From the NCBI GenBank assembly GCA_963825445.1, contig CAWGTM010000036.1, forward strand, positions 62,001-126,000: a stretch of DNA of 64,000 nucleotides, written 5' to 3'. Positions within the stretch are counted from its first letter, which is position 1. Each line of letters starts with the position of its first letter. The notes under the pieces were generated by a model, which saw only the letters and a list, made by a program, of their open reading frames with translations, was not told the origin of the DNA and ran no database searches. The DNA is from Actinophytocola sp963825445. Its GTDB lineage: Bacteria > Actinomycetota > Actinomycetes > Mycobacteriales > Pseudonocardiaceae. Position numbers and translations under genes: made by a program. Below are positions 33,178 through 42,134 of this stretch, in pieces.

Positions 33178-34038
33178 GTGAACACTGTGGATCCGGCGCA
33201 GGTCAGGCAGGACCGCATCGAGCGTTGGCGGGGAAGCCCGGCAATGCTCGTCAGCGCGGTAGCGGCATCGGTGGCCACTCTGGTGCTGGGGTACGTGGCC
33301 GGGATGGGTTTCGGCTCGATGGTCGAGCAGTTCCGGACCATGGCCATCGACAGCGTTTTCGACGACCGGGGTGACGGTGCGCCGCCGTACGAGTCGGTGT
33401 GGGGCACGTTCGGTTTTCTTGGGTGCATCGCCGCGGGACACCTGGCCGCTGCCGCGGCACGGCGATATCAGGGACGGCCGACGACGCCCGCGTTTCCGGT
33501 CGCACTGGCATTGCTGGCGCACACCCTCGGCACCTGGGTGTCGTCGCGGGGGTGGCTGCCACCGCTGGCCGTCGGCGTCGAGGTGGACCCGGTCTTCCAC
33601 GACGACGAGGAGTGGGGCCGGTGGGCGTGGGTGATGTACTACGCGGACCGGTGGATGCCCTCGTTGATGCTGGCGGTGACGTCGCTGGCGGTGGTGCTCA
33701 TCGTCAGGCTCGCTCGCCGGCAGGCCGAGCTGGTCAGGGAACGGGAGCGGCTGCTGATCTACGGCCGCCGGGTGCCGGCGGACGTCGTCGAGGTGAAGTT
33801 GCGCGTCGTGAGTAACGAATCGGGCAGCCGCGCGGTCGGCGCGACCGTCACGGTGTCCTTCGTCGACCTCGCCGAAGTCCGGCATTGGGCGACCTGTCGC
33901 ACCAAGGAAGTCGGGATAGCGACCGGCGCGGGCCGGGCGGAGGTGCTGTTCGACCCGGAACGTCCGACCCGCGAGAAGTCGATCTTCGTGACGTTCCAAC
34001 GCCGGCCCGCACTGAGCGACTGGTTGCCGGCGGGCTGA
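33178..34038 (+). CDS. Membrane protein with cytosolic beta-rich C-terminal domain
   Basis: A 286-residue protein, start GTG 33178 with GGGAGG eight bases upstream. Four hydrophobic segments: around residues 21-42 (MLVSAVAASVATLVLGYVAG), 85-100, 118-140 and 160-185 (LMLAVTSLAVVLIVRLARRQ). The C-terminal 100 residues (PADVVEVKLRVVSNESGSRA, VGATVTVSFVDLAEVRHWAT, AEVLFDPERPTREKSIFVTF) are predicted strands, like a DUF3592-type cytosolic domain. Divergent from the MFS/P450 pair and convergent with the helicase. No function known. Confidence 0.75.
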   Translation: MNTVDPAQVRQDRIERWRGSPAMLVSAVAASVATLVLGYVAGMGFGSMVEQFRTMAIDSVFDDRGDGAPPYESVWGTFGFLGCIAAGHLAAAAARRYQGRPTTPAFPVALALLAHTLGTWVSSRGWLPPLAVGVEVDPVFHDDEEWGRWAWVMYYADRWMPSLMLAVTSLAVVLIVRLARRQAELVRERERLLIYGRRVPADVVEVKLRVVSNESGSRAVGATVTVSFVDLAEVRHWATCRTKEVGIATGAGRAEVLFDPERPTREKSIFVTFQRRPALSDWLPAG

Positions 34039-34076
34039 GAACCTGCGAGGCCACACTCCTCAACGACGGGCCAGCA

Positions 34077-37000
34077 CTAGGACGGCCGAGCGACCTGCCG
34101 CAGTACCAGGTCGACCACCTCGCCGGGTTCGAGGTACACCTGCCAGGCCGGTACCCGGAGTACTCGCCAGCCGAGCGATCGTAGGTTGCCGTCGCGGACG
34201 GCGAGTGCGCGCTGGAGTCCGCCGCCGGGGTCGCCATGGGGAAACTCGTCGATCTCGACGTCGATCGACTCGCCGGATCGGCCGGTGATGGCGATGGCGA
34301 CGGGGTAGCCCTCCACGGCGTTGGTGAGCCTGGCGGGAATGCCGCGAGCCGTGAGGGCCGCGTGCAGGCGATGTGTGAGCCAGGTCGGCGATGTGTCCGA
34401 CTCCGACGCCGGATGTCGTGCCGCTTCCGCGAGTGCGAGCAGCGTCTTCGGACGGTGTGTGGTGATCGTGGCGTGGTCGCCGAACACGACGAGCTTGCGT
34501 TTTGCCCGGCTCACCGCGACGTTGACCAGGTTGCGCTGACTTTCGAGCCAGCCGATCGTGCCGGGCCGGATGCCGTGGGACATGACTGTGGCGAACAGGA
34601 TCGTGTCGCGTTCGCCGCCTTGGAAGGTGTGTGCTGTGCCCACCTCGACCGGAGACAACCCGGCCTCGCCGATCAGGCGCTCGATCAGGTTCGCCTGAGC
34701 GCGAAACGGTGTCACGACGCCGACATTCCCGAGGGTCGACGGGTCGGCTTTGGTCAGCCAGTCGACGATGGCGCGCGCCTCCGGCTCGTTGACCACGCTT
34801 CCGGTGCGGCCCGGTTCGGTACGGCCGGAAACCTCGTGCCAGCTCATGCCTCTGTCCGTGTGCTCCGGATAGTCGACTCCGGTCAGCACCTTCAGCTGGT
34901 TGTCGTAGAACACCTGGTTGCAGAATCGAATGATGTCCGGATGGCAGCGGTAGTGTTCGTCGAGGAGCAGCGGCCCCGGGAGAAACCGCGCGGCGAACGC
35001 GCTGAACGCCGAATCTTCGCCGTAGGTGTGGTTCTTGGCCGCGAGTTCCTGGTGTACGGAACCGGATTCCTCGGCCAGCCACCGCAGTTGGCCAGGGTCC
35101 GCGGTCACCACCGGTGGCAGCTGTTGTGGATCCCCGACGATGACCAACCGCTTCGCCCGGTAGGCGAGTGGCAGGATCTGCGCGAGCCCGCACTGACTCG
35201 CCTCGTCGATCACCACCAGGTCGATGATTCCCGCCGCGCTGCGAAAGTTCGGCCGAGTGGAGAGTGTCGAGGTGGCCCAGCCCTTGACATGGTGACGTGC
35301 CGCTGTCATCAGATCGAGGCGTTTCTCGTCCTCGGTCAGTGCGGTCGCCAGTCTCTTCAGCTCGTCGGAACCCGCCACCACACCGTGGCGCACCAGTTCC
35401 CTGAGTTGAGCTTCGGAAGCGCGTCGCCAGCGCTCGTCGACGGCGTCGAAACGGGCGACGAGATCACCGGGAACGTTGGTGAGAAACTCGCGGAGTTCCC
35501 GATACCGCCGGTCGAGTTCTCGGCCGGCGGCGAACCACGCGGCGACCTGCGCCGCGGGTGCCGAGATCCCCGTGACGGTGCGGAACTTCCGGTCACGTCG
35601 CCGTGACAACCAGCGCCAGCGGGTCCGGACCACACGGTTGGCTGCTTTCTCGATGCCCGGCAGTGCCTCGGGAGAGGGCATCCGGTGCGGCCAGATCTGA
35701 TCACGAAGCCCGTCACGACGGATGGCCGCCGCGAGTGTGCCCTGGTGCAACTCGGCATTGTGCTGCAGATCCCGACTCGCCCACTGCCGGGCGCCGGCGA
35801 CCTCGATCAGGTTCTCGTGACCGGGGCTGGGTGCGCGGGCGACGGTCTCCTCAACGAGTGCGGGCAGCATGGCGCCGAGTTCGCGGCGCTTCTCCGCGTT
35901 GCCGGTGCGCAGCACCATGGCGCGGTCGAGCTGCGCGGCCTTGCTCGTCACCACGTCGTCGACCGGCTTGTTGTTGGTCGAGCTCAGCACCACGGACTCG
36001 CCGCGCCGCCAGGCCTCCGCGATGATCGCGGTCACCGTCTGACTCTTGCCGGTTCCAGGCGGGCCCGTGATGACGGTGAGCGGGCTTGTCGCCGCGACGG
36101 AAACGGCCTGTTCCTGCGCGTGGTTGAGCCGGACCGGGCTCGCCTCGAGAGGTGAGGGAGCCGGGGGAGTGCAGGTCTCGAAGAGGAACCGGGCCGCGCT
36201 GTTCGCCCAGTCATCGGCCTTCGCCATCTGGTCCAGGTCGCTGACCAGACCGCGAACCGCGAGGTCGAGCTCCCCCTTGAAGGCGATCACCAGGTTGAAC
36301 ACGCCCAGTTCCTGCGGTCGCCACAAGTCCCGCTCGTCCGGGGGACTCGGGAGCTGGAGCGGGTTGAGCACGGCGTTCGGAATACCGAGTGCGGCGAGGA
36401 GCGCCTCGCTGACGGCTGTCATCGCCGCGGCCGCGCCGAACCCGATCAGCTGGCCGGCGATCACCTCCGCCGCGTCGGCCAGCACATCGGGACCGAACCA
36501 TTCCGAGCTGAGGAGCGCGGTGTTGACCCCGGGCAGTTCATTGCCCACCGGGATGAACGGCTCACCGTCGACAGGAGTCACCGGCTCATTGAGGGACCGA
36601 ATGAACAGTGGTGCGATATGCGGCTGTTGTCGTTTGTCCCGGACGACGACGGTCGGCCAGCCGTACCAGACCCCTTCCAACACACCGAGGTCGTCGAACA
36701 ACGTGGTGACGGAATCCGGTGCGGGTAGCTGTTGGTTCTCGCCGCAGAGCACGGTCTCCGAGCCGAGCGGAAACGGTGCCCACCGGTCCTTCCTCGACAG
36801 CGGCACCGGGGACGTCAGGGATTCGTGGACCACGCAGGACCGGTGGTATTCAAGGAGTTTGGTCCACGGCGAAGGTGCCACCTCCCGCGCCGCCGGCACC
36901 ACGCCTCGCGGGATCTGACCGGTCGGCCGCGATTCGGTGACCGGCCAACGGGTGTCGACATTCTCGGCACACCCGACGCAGACGATGTCCCAGTTCCGCC

Positions 37001-37118
37001 CCTGACGTTGGCCGAGTACGGGAAGACCTACCCGAAGCGATTTCCGGCAGACTCCGCAGGCGGTGGGGTACTTGAGGGCGAATTTCGCGTATTCTTCATA
37101 GCCCTGCCTGCGACCCAC
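34077..37118 (-). CDS. Zinc-ribbon / SF1 (Upf1-like) helicase / MTES_1575-like nuclease fusion
   Basis: A 1013-residue protein. N-terminal zinc ribbon: Cys21, 24, 47 and 50 (C-x2-C-x22-C-x2-C). SF1 helicase motifs: Walker A GPPGTGKSQT (352-361), motif Ia SSTNNKPVDDVV, motif II VVIDEASQ (635-642), motif III GDPQQLPP (662-669), RCHPDIIRF (motif IV region), VGTAHTFQGGERD (826-838) and VNVAVSRAKRKLVVFGD (865-881). About 270 residues separate motifs Ia and II, as in Upf1/Dna2-like enzymes. The C-terminal 80 residues (ESIDVEIDEFPHG, then RDGNLRSLGWRVLRVP) match the Vsr-like MTES_1575 endonuclease with D953/E955/D957 as metal ligands. Helicase-nuclease fusions of this kind occur in phage-defence loci; alone here, its role as single-gene defence is an inference. 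GTG 37118 start. Confidence 0.88.
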   Translation of the reverse strand: MGRRQGYEEYAKFALKYPTACGVCRKSLRVGLPVLGQRQGRNWDIVCVGCAENVDTRWPVTESRPTGQIPRGVVPAAREVAPSPWTKLLEYHRSCVVHESLTSPVPLSRKDRWAPFPLGSETVLCGENQQLPAPDSVTTLFDDLGVLEGVWYGWPTVVVRDKRQQPHIAPLFIRSLNEPVTPVDGEPFIPVGNELPGVNTALLSSEWFGPDVLADAAEVIAGQLIGFGAAAAMTAVSEALLAALGIPNAVLNPLQLPSPPDERDLWRPQELGVFNLVIAFKGELDLAVRGLVSDLDQMAKADDWANSAARFLFETCTPPAPSPLEASPVRLNHAQEQAVSVAATSPLTVITGPPGTGKSQTVTAIIAEAWRRGESVVLSSTNNKPVDDVVTSKAAQLDRAMVLRTGNAEKRRELGAMLPALVEETVARAPSPGHENLIEVAGARQWASRDLQHNAELHQGTLAAAIRRDGLRDQIWPHRMPSPEALPGIEKAANRVVRTRWRWLSRRRDRKFRTVTGISAPAAQVAAWFAAGRELDRRYRELREFLTNVPGDLVARFDAVDERWRRASEAQLRELVRHGVVAGSDELKRLATALTEDEKRLDLMTAARHHVKGWATSTLSTRPNFRSAAGIIDLVVIDEASQCGLAQILPLAYRAKRLVIVGDPQQLPPVVTADPGQLRWLAEESGSVHQELAAKNHTYGEDSAFSAFAARFLPGPLLLDEHYRCHPDIIRFCNQVFYDNQLKVLTGVDYPEHTDRGMSWHEVSGRTEPGRTGSVVNEPEARAIVDWLTKADPSTLGNVGVVTPFRAQANLIERLIGEAGLSPVEVGTAHTFQGGERDTILFATVMSHGIRPGTIGWLESQRNLVNVAVSRAKRKLVVFGDHATITTHRPKTLLALAEAARHPASESDTSPTWLTHRLHAALTARGIPARLTNAVEGYPVAIAITGRSGESIDVEIDEFPHGDPGGGLQRALAVRDGNLRSLGWRVLRVPAWQVYLEPGEVVDLVLRQVARPS

Positions 37119-37210
37119 TTGATCCCCCAGCGACGGACAGCGTCAATCGGACGCCCAATTCAAGCAAAGGTGGGCCGCGAGGCCCGGCCAGGCCCCTCGG
37201 GGCGGTGCGG

Positions 37211-37519
37211 TCAGCAGGGGCGGTTGGACGTGGTGAACGACGCGCTGGTGCTGCCGCCGTAGCCGGAGAACGTGAGTACGTTGGCCGGGCTGCTGGTGGG
37301 TACGAAGTAGTAGGACGGGGTCAGGGTGACCACGGCCCCGGCGGGTACGCCGACGGGGGCGGTGAGGTTCACCTTGGTCGGCGAGGCCGAGCCTGCCTGC
37401 ACGGCGGGGTTGTTCGAGCCCACGCTCAGCGAGTACGGGCTGGCCGAGCGGCTGGCGGTGACCGACCAGGTGCTTCCCGCGGGGACCGCGGTGCCGGCGT
37501 TGAGGGTGAAGGCGAACAC
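37211..37519 (-). pseudogene. Fragment of a secreted beta-rich protein
   Basis: A 102-residue frame starting at GTG 37519: FAFTLNAGTAVPAGSTWSVT, SPYSLSVGSNNPAVQAGSAS, VNLTAPVGVPAGAVVTLTPS and ANVLTFSGYGGSTSASFTTS, ending in Cys. The Thr/Ser/Val alternation is that of an extracellular beta-sandwich. A stop lies just upstream and there is no signal peptide or ribosome site, so it appears to be the C-terminal stub of a longer exported protein. Family not recognised. The stretch 37520-37728 holds nothing identifiable. Confidence 0.45.
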
Positions 37520-37728
37520 GTTGCCGAACGGTCAGGTGCACGCTGGGGCCAACCCAGACAACCCAACCCGACCACAGCATGATCATCTACCAACAGGCTC
37601 TCAGAGGAAGACGACCCGAACGGCCCAGCGGCGGGACCTTGGTTGTCGGCGTTGTCCGGTTCGTTGCCGTGACGGCGCCGAGTTGCCGGCGGCGACGGCC
37701 CCGGGAGCGCCCGGTGATGCTGGCCGCG

Positions 37729-38754
37729 TCACCGAGCACGGGCGGTGGAGGAGCGCACCACCAGTTCGGTGGCGAGTTCGATGTGATGGGACTCGACCTT
37801 CTCGCCGTTGGCCAGGCGGAGCGCGGTGCGCAGGGCGACACCGCCCATCTCTCGCAGTGGCTGTCTGATGGTCGTCAGTGGCGGTGAGGCCATCCGGGCG
37901 AGGCGGGTGTCGTCGAAGCCGACCACGCTCAGGTCCTGTGGGACACGCAGACCGCGGGTGCGGGCGGTCTCGATGATCCCGAGGGCGATCTCGTCGTTGC
38001 CCGCGACGACCGCCGTCGGCGGCTTGCTCAGATCCAGCAGCGCGGCGGCCCCTGCCACACCGGTCTGGTAGGTGAACTCCCCTGGGCGGACGTAGAAGCG
38101 GGGGACCGGCGTTCTCTCCGCCTCCATGGCGGCCTGGTAACCGTGCATCCGGGCCTGGTTGGACGCGGCCATGGCCGGCCCGCCGAGGTAGGCGATCCGG
38201 CGGTGTCCCAGGGAGAGCAGGTGCTGGGTCGCGGCGAGGCCGCCGGCGAAGTTGGTCGACCCGACGCTGTTGATCTCACTGCGCGGTTGGTGCAGCGGAT
38301 CGAGGACGACCAGTGGGAGTCCCGCCCGGGTCAGGGCGTTCAGGTACTCGGGGGTGTACACGCTGGTGACCGCGATCAGAGCGCGCCGGCCCGTCTCGGC
38401 GAGGTTCGTGGCCCAGCGCGGAGCGCTGTCCGGTCTGCTGATCACCACCGAGACGCCCAGTTCCGCGGCGGCGTCGATGACGCCTTCCAGGGCCTCGGCC
38501 ACGTACGACTTGAGATCGCCGTCGAACTGTATGTCGATCGTCGGACGTTCGGCGCCCTCGACGCGGCGGGCCACGGGGGTGACGTAGTCGTGGCGCTGCA
38601 ACAGTTCCTGCACCCGAGAGCGGGTGTTCGGGGCGACGTCGCTGCGCCCGTTGACCACCTTCGACACGGTCGCGACGGAGACACCGGCCAGCCGCGCGAC
38701 GGCCGCCAGCGTCGTGCGCTTGGCCTTCGCGGGCGTCCGGTCGGCCGTCGCCAT
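37729..38754 (-). CDS. LacI-family repressor of the first CUT1 sugar importer
   Basis: A 341-residue LacI/GalR regulator. ATG 38754 has GGGAGGG upstream. Helix-turn-helix: TLAAVARLAGVSVATVSKVV, NGRSDVAPNTRSRVQELL (hinge start). The ligand domain has LIAVTSVYTPEYLNALTRAG, INSVGSTNFAGGLAATQHLL, GHRRIAYLGGP and PQDLSVVGFDDTRLARMASP. It is divergent from the sugar-binding-protein gene; the gap contains three CGAAA-n-TTTCG-type palindromes. The same motif is the documented site of XlnR/BxlR-type repressors of xylan-sugar genes in Streptomyces, which makes a pentose oligosaccharide inducer likely. Confidence 0.92.
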   Translation of the reverse strand: MATADRTPAKAKRTTLAAVARLAGVSVATVSKVVNGRSDVAPNTRSRVQELLQRHDYVTPVARRVEGAERPTIDIQFDGDLKSYVAEALEGVIDAAAELGVSVVISRPDSAPRWATNLAETGRRALIAVTSVYTPEYLNALTRAGLPLVVLDPLHQPRSEINSVGSTNFAGGLAATQHLLSLGHRRIAYLGGPAMAASNQARMHGYQAAMEAERTPVPRFYVRPGEFTYQTGVAGAAALLDLSKPPTAVVAGNDEIALGIIETARTRGLRVPQDLSVVGFDDTRLARMASPPLTTIRQPLREMGGVALRTALRLANGEKVESHHIELATELVVRSSTARAR

Positions 38755-38787
38755 CGTGCGCCCTCCCGGTACGGGTCGACTCGATGT

Positions 38788-38945
38788 TTCGAAACTTTTC
38801 GGTAATTGATCTACCTCAGTGTAGGGAGCGGTCCTGCGTTCGGGCAACTATTTCGCATCGACCTTGACAGTCAAATATCGGGAATCCTAGCCTGGAGCAA
38901 CTTTGATTTTCGAAAATATTTCGCTGTCTCGCCCGAAAGTTTCGG
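38788..38945. promoter_or_regulatory. Promoter and three LacI-type operators of the CUT1 operon
   Basis: Plus-strand promoter TTGACA (38864-38869), 18-base spacer, TAGCCT (38888-38893). Operators: CGAAACTTTTCG (38790-38801), ATTTTCGAAAAT (38906-38917) and CCGAAAGTTTCGG (38933-38945). The last two lie just downstream of the predicted transcription start, a position that blocks initiation or elongation; the first covers the lacI-side promoter. All share the CGAAA/TTTCG half-sites. Confidence 0.72.
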
Positions 38946-38968
38946 ACCCCCGGGAACGGAGTACCAGC

Positions 38969-40282
38969 GTGGAAAACCAATTCTCTCGACGCACCATGCT
39001 CAGCCTCGCCGCGAGCGTGCCGGTATCGATGGCACTCGCGAGCTGCGGCACGTCCGGCCCCGGCGCCGGCGGGGGTGCGTCCTACTGGTTCCTCAGCGGA
39101 CCACCGCAGGAAGGCATCCGGGCCGGCGCCGTGGAACGGTTCAACAAGGCCAATCCCGACACCACGATCAAGACCACCACGTTCCAGAACGACCCCTACA
39201 AGACGAAGATCAAGACCGCGATCGGCGCCGACCAGGCCCCCACCATCATCTGGGGGTGGGGCGGCGGGACACTGCGCACCTACGCCGAGGCCGGCCAGGT
39301 CGAGGACCTCACCTCGTGGTTCGCCGAGAACTCCGACGTGAAGAACAAGCTGATCTCGTCCTCGTTCGGCCCGGCGACGATCGACGACAAGATCTACGCG
39401 ATGCCGTGCGAGACCGTTGAGCCGATCGTCCTGTACTACAACAACAGGGTCTTCGACCAGTACAACCTGACTCCGCCGACGTCGTGGGAAGACGTCATGC
39501 CGCTGGTCCGTACGTTCAAGCAGAACGGCATCACGCCGTTCTCGCTCGCCGGCCAGTCCCGGTGGACCAGCATGATGTGGCTGGAGTTCCTGTTCGACCG
39601 GATCGGCGGGCCCGAGCTGTTCCAGGCCGCGTTCGAGGGCGAGAAGGACGCCTGGTCCCATCCGGACGCCATCAGGGCGCTGACAGTGGTGCAGGAGTTG
39701 GCCCAGGAAGAGGCGTTCGGCAAGGGCTTCGCCTCGATCACCGCGGACTCCAACGCCGACCAGGCACTGCTCTACAAGGACCAGGCCGCGATGATGCTGC
39801 ACGGCTCGTGGTCCTACGGCATCCAGAAGACCGACGGCGGCGACTTCGTGTCCAGCGGCGGGCTCGGCTACATGAACTTCCCGCCGATCGAGAACGGGAA
39901 GGGCGACCCGACCAACACCGTCGGCAACCCCGGGCAGTACCTGTCCATCTCCGCGAAGGCCAGCGCCGAGCAGAAGGAGGTCGCCAAGAAGTTCTTCGCC
40001 ACCGGAGTCCTCGACGACCAGGAGGTGAAGGACTGGATCGACTCCGGCGCGGTACCGATCCTGAAGGGCACGCAGGACCAGTTGGCCGCCAACCCGAACG
40101 CCGACTTCGTCTCGTTCCTCTACCAGACCGCCAACGAGGCCAAGGTGTTCGCGCAGTCCTGGGACCAGGCGCTCGACCCGACCGCGGCCGAGACCCTGCT
40201 GGAGAACATCAGCAAGCTGTTCCTTCGGACAACCTCGCCGGAGGACTTCGCCGCGGCCCTCAACGCGGTCACGGCCAAGTGA
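38969..40282 (+). CDS. CUT1 sugar ABC transporter substrate-binding lipoprotein
   Basis: A 437-residue solute-binding lipoprotein. GTG 38969 has GGAACGGAG upstream. Twin-arginine-like start FSRRTMLSLAASVPVSMALA with lipobox LASC. The fold shows GIRAGAVERFNKANPDTTIK, APTIIWGWGGGTLRTYAEAG, YYNNRVFDQYNLTPPTSWED and GITPFSLAGQSRWTSMMWLE, typical of family-1 oligosaccharide binders. The stop overlaps the next permease start (GTGA). Ligand probably an oligosaccharide regulated by the divergent LacI protein. No ATPase gene follows: CUT1 systems in actinomycetes generally share MsiK. Confidence 0.92.
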   Translation: MENQFSRRTMLSLAASVPVSMALASCGTSGPGAGGGASYWFLSGPPQEGIRAGAVERFNKANPDTTIKTTTFQNDPYKTKIKTAIGADQAPTIIWGWGGGTLRTYAEAGQVEDLTSWFAENSDVKNKLISSSFGPATIDDKIYAMPCETVEPIVLYYNNRVFDQYNLTPPTSWEDVMPLVRTFKQNGITPFSLAGQSRWTSMMWLEFLFDRIGGPELFQAAFEGEKDAWSHPDAIRALTVVQELAQEEAFGKGFASITADSNADQALLYKDQAAMMLHGSWSYGIQKTDGGDFVSSGGLGYMNFPPIENGKGDPTNTVGNPGQYLSISAKASAEQKEVAKKFFATGVLDDQEVKDWIDSGAVPILKGTQDQLAANPNADFVSFLYQTANEAKVFAQSWDQALDPTAAETLLENISKLFLRTTSPEDFAAALNAVTAK

Positions 40283-41184
40283 GTACGACGACCACCACCC
40301 GCACGTCGGGGCGCGGCCGACCCGGCATGCTGCCGTGGTTGGCCGCGCCGGCGCTGGTGGTCTTCCTCGGGTTCGCCGTCATCCCGCTCGTCGGCGTCTT
40401 CGTGCTCAGCTTCACGACGTGGAACCTGAGCGGTGTCATCCAACCGTCCGGGTTCACCAGCTGGAACGCCGTGCTGTCCGATCCCGGGTTGCCGCACGCG
40501 GTCTGGATCACCTTGCTGGTGATGTTCGCGTCGTGGGCGGTCCAGACCCCGTTGAGCATCCTCATCGGCACGTTCCTGGCCGGTCGGCAACGCTATCGCG
40601 CCGTGCTGTCGGTCGTGTACTTCATCCCGGTGCTGCTCAGCTCCGCGGCGATCGCCATCGCCTACAAGGCGTTGCTGGACCCGAACTTCGGACTCGGTGC
40701 CGGGCTGGGCCTCGAGTTCCTCGCCCAGGACTGGTTGGGCCGGCCGGGCCTGGCGTTCGGCCTGGTCGTGTTCGTGGTGTCGTGGCAGTTCATCCCGTTC
40801 CACGCGCTGCTCTACCAAGGTGGTGTGAGACAGATTCCCCACTCGCTGTACGAGGCCGCCGCGATCGACGGCGCCGGCCGGGTCCGACAGTTCTTCAGCA
40901 TCACGCTGCCCCAGCTGAAGTACACGATCATCACGTCGTCGACGCTCATGGTGGCCGGGTCGCTGACCTTCTTCGACCTCATCTGGGTGCTGACCCAGGG
41001 CGGACCGGGTGACGCCACCCGGGTGCTCGCGGTGGAGATGTACGTACAAGGTTTCCAGGCCAACCTCATGGGACCGGCCAGCGCCATCGCGGTCATCCTC
41101 GTCCTGGTCGGCCTGGCCTTCGCCCTGCTGCTGCGCCGGCTCGGCGGCAAGGACGCGAACCAGAGCCAGTTCGAGGGTGCCTGA
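40279..41184 (+). CDS. CUT1 sugar ABC permease (first, MalF-like)
   Basis: A 301-residue permease with about six membrane segments, from PWLAAPALVVFLGFAVIPLV to IAVILVLVGLAFALLLRRLG. The EAA loop that docks the ATPase is SLYEAAAIDGAGRVRQFFSI, TLP (E-A-A-x3-G-A). GTG 40279 overlaps the binding-protein stop. Works with the next permease as a heterodimer. Confidence 0.92.
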   Translation: MSTTTTTRTSGRGRPGMLPWLAAPALVVFLGFAVIPLVGVFVLSFTTWNLSGVIQPSGFTSWNAVLSDPGLPHAVWITLLVMFASWAVQTPLSILIGTFLAGRQRYRAVLSVVYFIPVLLSSAAIAIAYKALLDPNFGLGAGLGLEFLAQDWLGRPGLAFGLVVFVVSWQFIPFHALLYQGGVRQIPHSLYEAAAIDGAGRVRQFFSITLPQLKYTIITSSTLMVAGSLTFFDLIWVLTQGGPGDATRVLAVEMYVQGFQANLMGPASAIAVILVLVGLAFALLLRRLGGKDANQSQFEGA

Positions 41185-41185
41185 G

Positions 41186-42091
41186 ATGACCACCACGTTG
41201 AACACGCCACCACAGCAGGCGACCCCGCACCGCGAGCGGCGCCGCAACCCCGTGCGGAACCCGGTCAGAGGCCGGCGCAACCTGGTCGCCGGGCTGGGCG
41301 GCTGGCTGTGGCTCGCCGTCGTCGTCATCCCCATCTACTGGGTGCTCCTCACGAGCCTGAAGCTCCAGAGCAACTACTACGACAGCAATCCGCTGTTGCC
41401 GCCGGGCAGCCCGACACTGGACAACTACCTGTTCGTCCTCGAGTCCGGTTTCGTCGGCTACTTCATCAACAGCGTCATAGTCACCGCCGGTGCGGTGGTG
41501 CCGGCCGTGCTGGTGTCGTTCATGGCCGCCTACGCCATCGTGCGGGGGTGGCGACTCCGGTTCCTGCGCATGGCGAACGGCCTGTTCCTGATGGGCCTCG
41601 CGATCCCGCTGCAGGCGACCGCGATCCCGCTCTACCTGATCATCATCAAGCTGCAGCTGTACGACAGCCTGCTCGCGCTGATCCTGCCATCGATCGCGTT
41701 CTCCATACCGCTGTCCGTGCTGGTGTTGGCCAACTTCATCCGCGACGTGCCCAAGGAACTGTTCGAGGCGATGCGCATCGACGGCGCCACCGAATGGGGC
41801 GCGATGTGGCGACTGGCGGCACCACTCACCCGGCCGGCGATCATCACCGTCACCATCTACAACGGACTCACCATCTGGAACGGCTTCCTGCTGCCGCTGA
41901 TCCTCACCCAGAGCCCGGAACGGCAGACCCTGCCACTGGCGCTGTCGACCTTCCAGGGCCAGTACACCGTCAACGTTCCGGCGATCGCCGCGGCGGTCGT
42001 TCTCACCACCCTGCCCATCGTGGTCCTGTACGCGTTCGGCCGCCGCCAACTGCTGACCGGCCTCGCCGCCGGATTCGGCGGATCACGGTGA
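41186..42091 (+). CDS. CUT1 sugar ABC permease (second, MalG-like)
   Basis: A 301-residue permease. Cytosolic Arg-rich N-terminus (HRERRRNPVRNPVRGRR) then GGWLWLAVVVIPIYWVLLTS. The EAA loop is LFEAMRIDGATEWGAMWRLA (E-A-M in place of E-A-A). ATG 41186 follows the previous stop with one base between. Last gene of the operon; the next gene is convergent 43 bases away. Confidence 0.92.
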   Translation: MTTTLNTPPQQATPHRERRRNPVRNPVRGRRNLVAGLGGWLWLAVVVIPIYWVLLTSLKLQSNYYDSNPLLPPGSPTLDNYLFVLESGFVGYFINSVIVTAGAVVPAVLVSFMAAYAIVRGWRLRFLRMANGLFLMGLAIPLQATAIPLYLIIIKLQLYDSLLALILPSIAFSIPLSVLVLANFIRDVPKELFEAMRIDGATEWGAMWRLAAPLTRPAIITVTIYNGLTIWNGFLLPLILTQSPERQTLPLALSTFQGQYTVNVPAIAAAVVLTTLPIVVLYAFGRRQLLTGLAAGFGGSR

Positions 42092-42134
42092 CGCCTTGCC
42101 GTCGAGTCTGAGGGTGCGGCAATGAGCCGCCGGG

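Noticed and set aside
34060..36155. Plus-strand and alternative minus-strand frames across the helicase
   Set aside because: They carry no helicase or other motifs and have reverse-frame composition; the 1013-residue frame explains the whole interval.
37143..37586. A 147-residue Arg/His-rich minus-strand protein
   Set aside because: Wrong frame relative to the beta-rich stub at 37211-37519 and lacking any motif.
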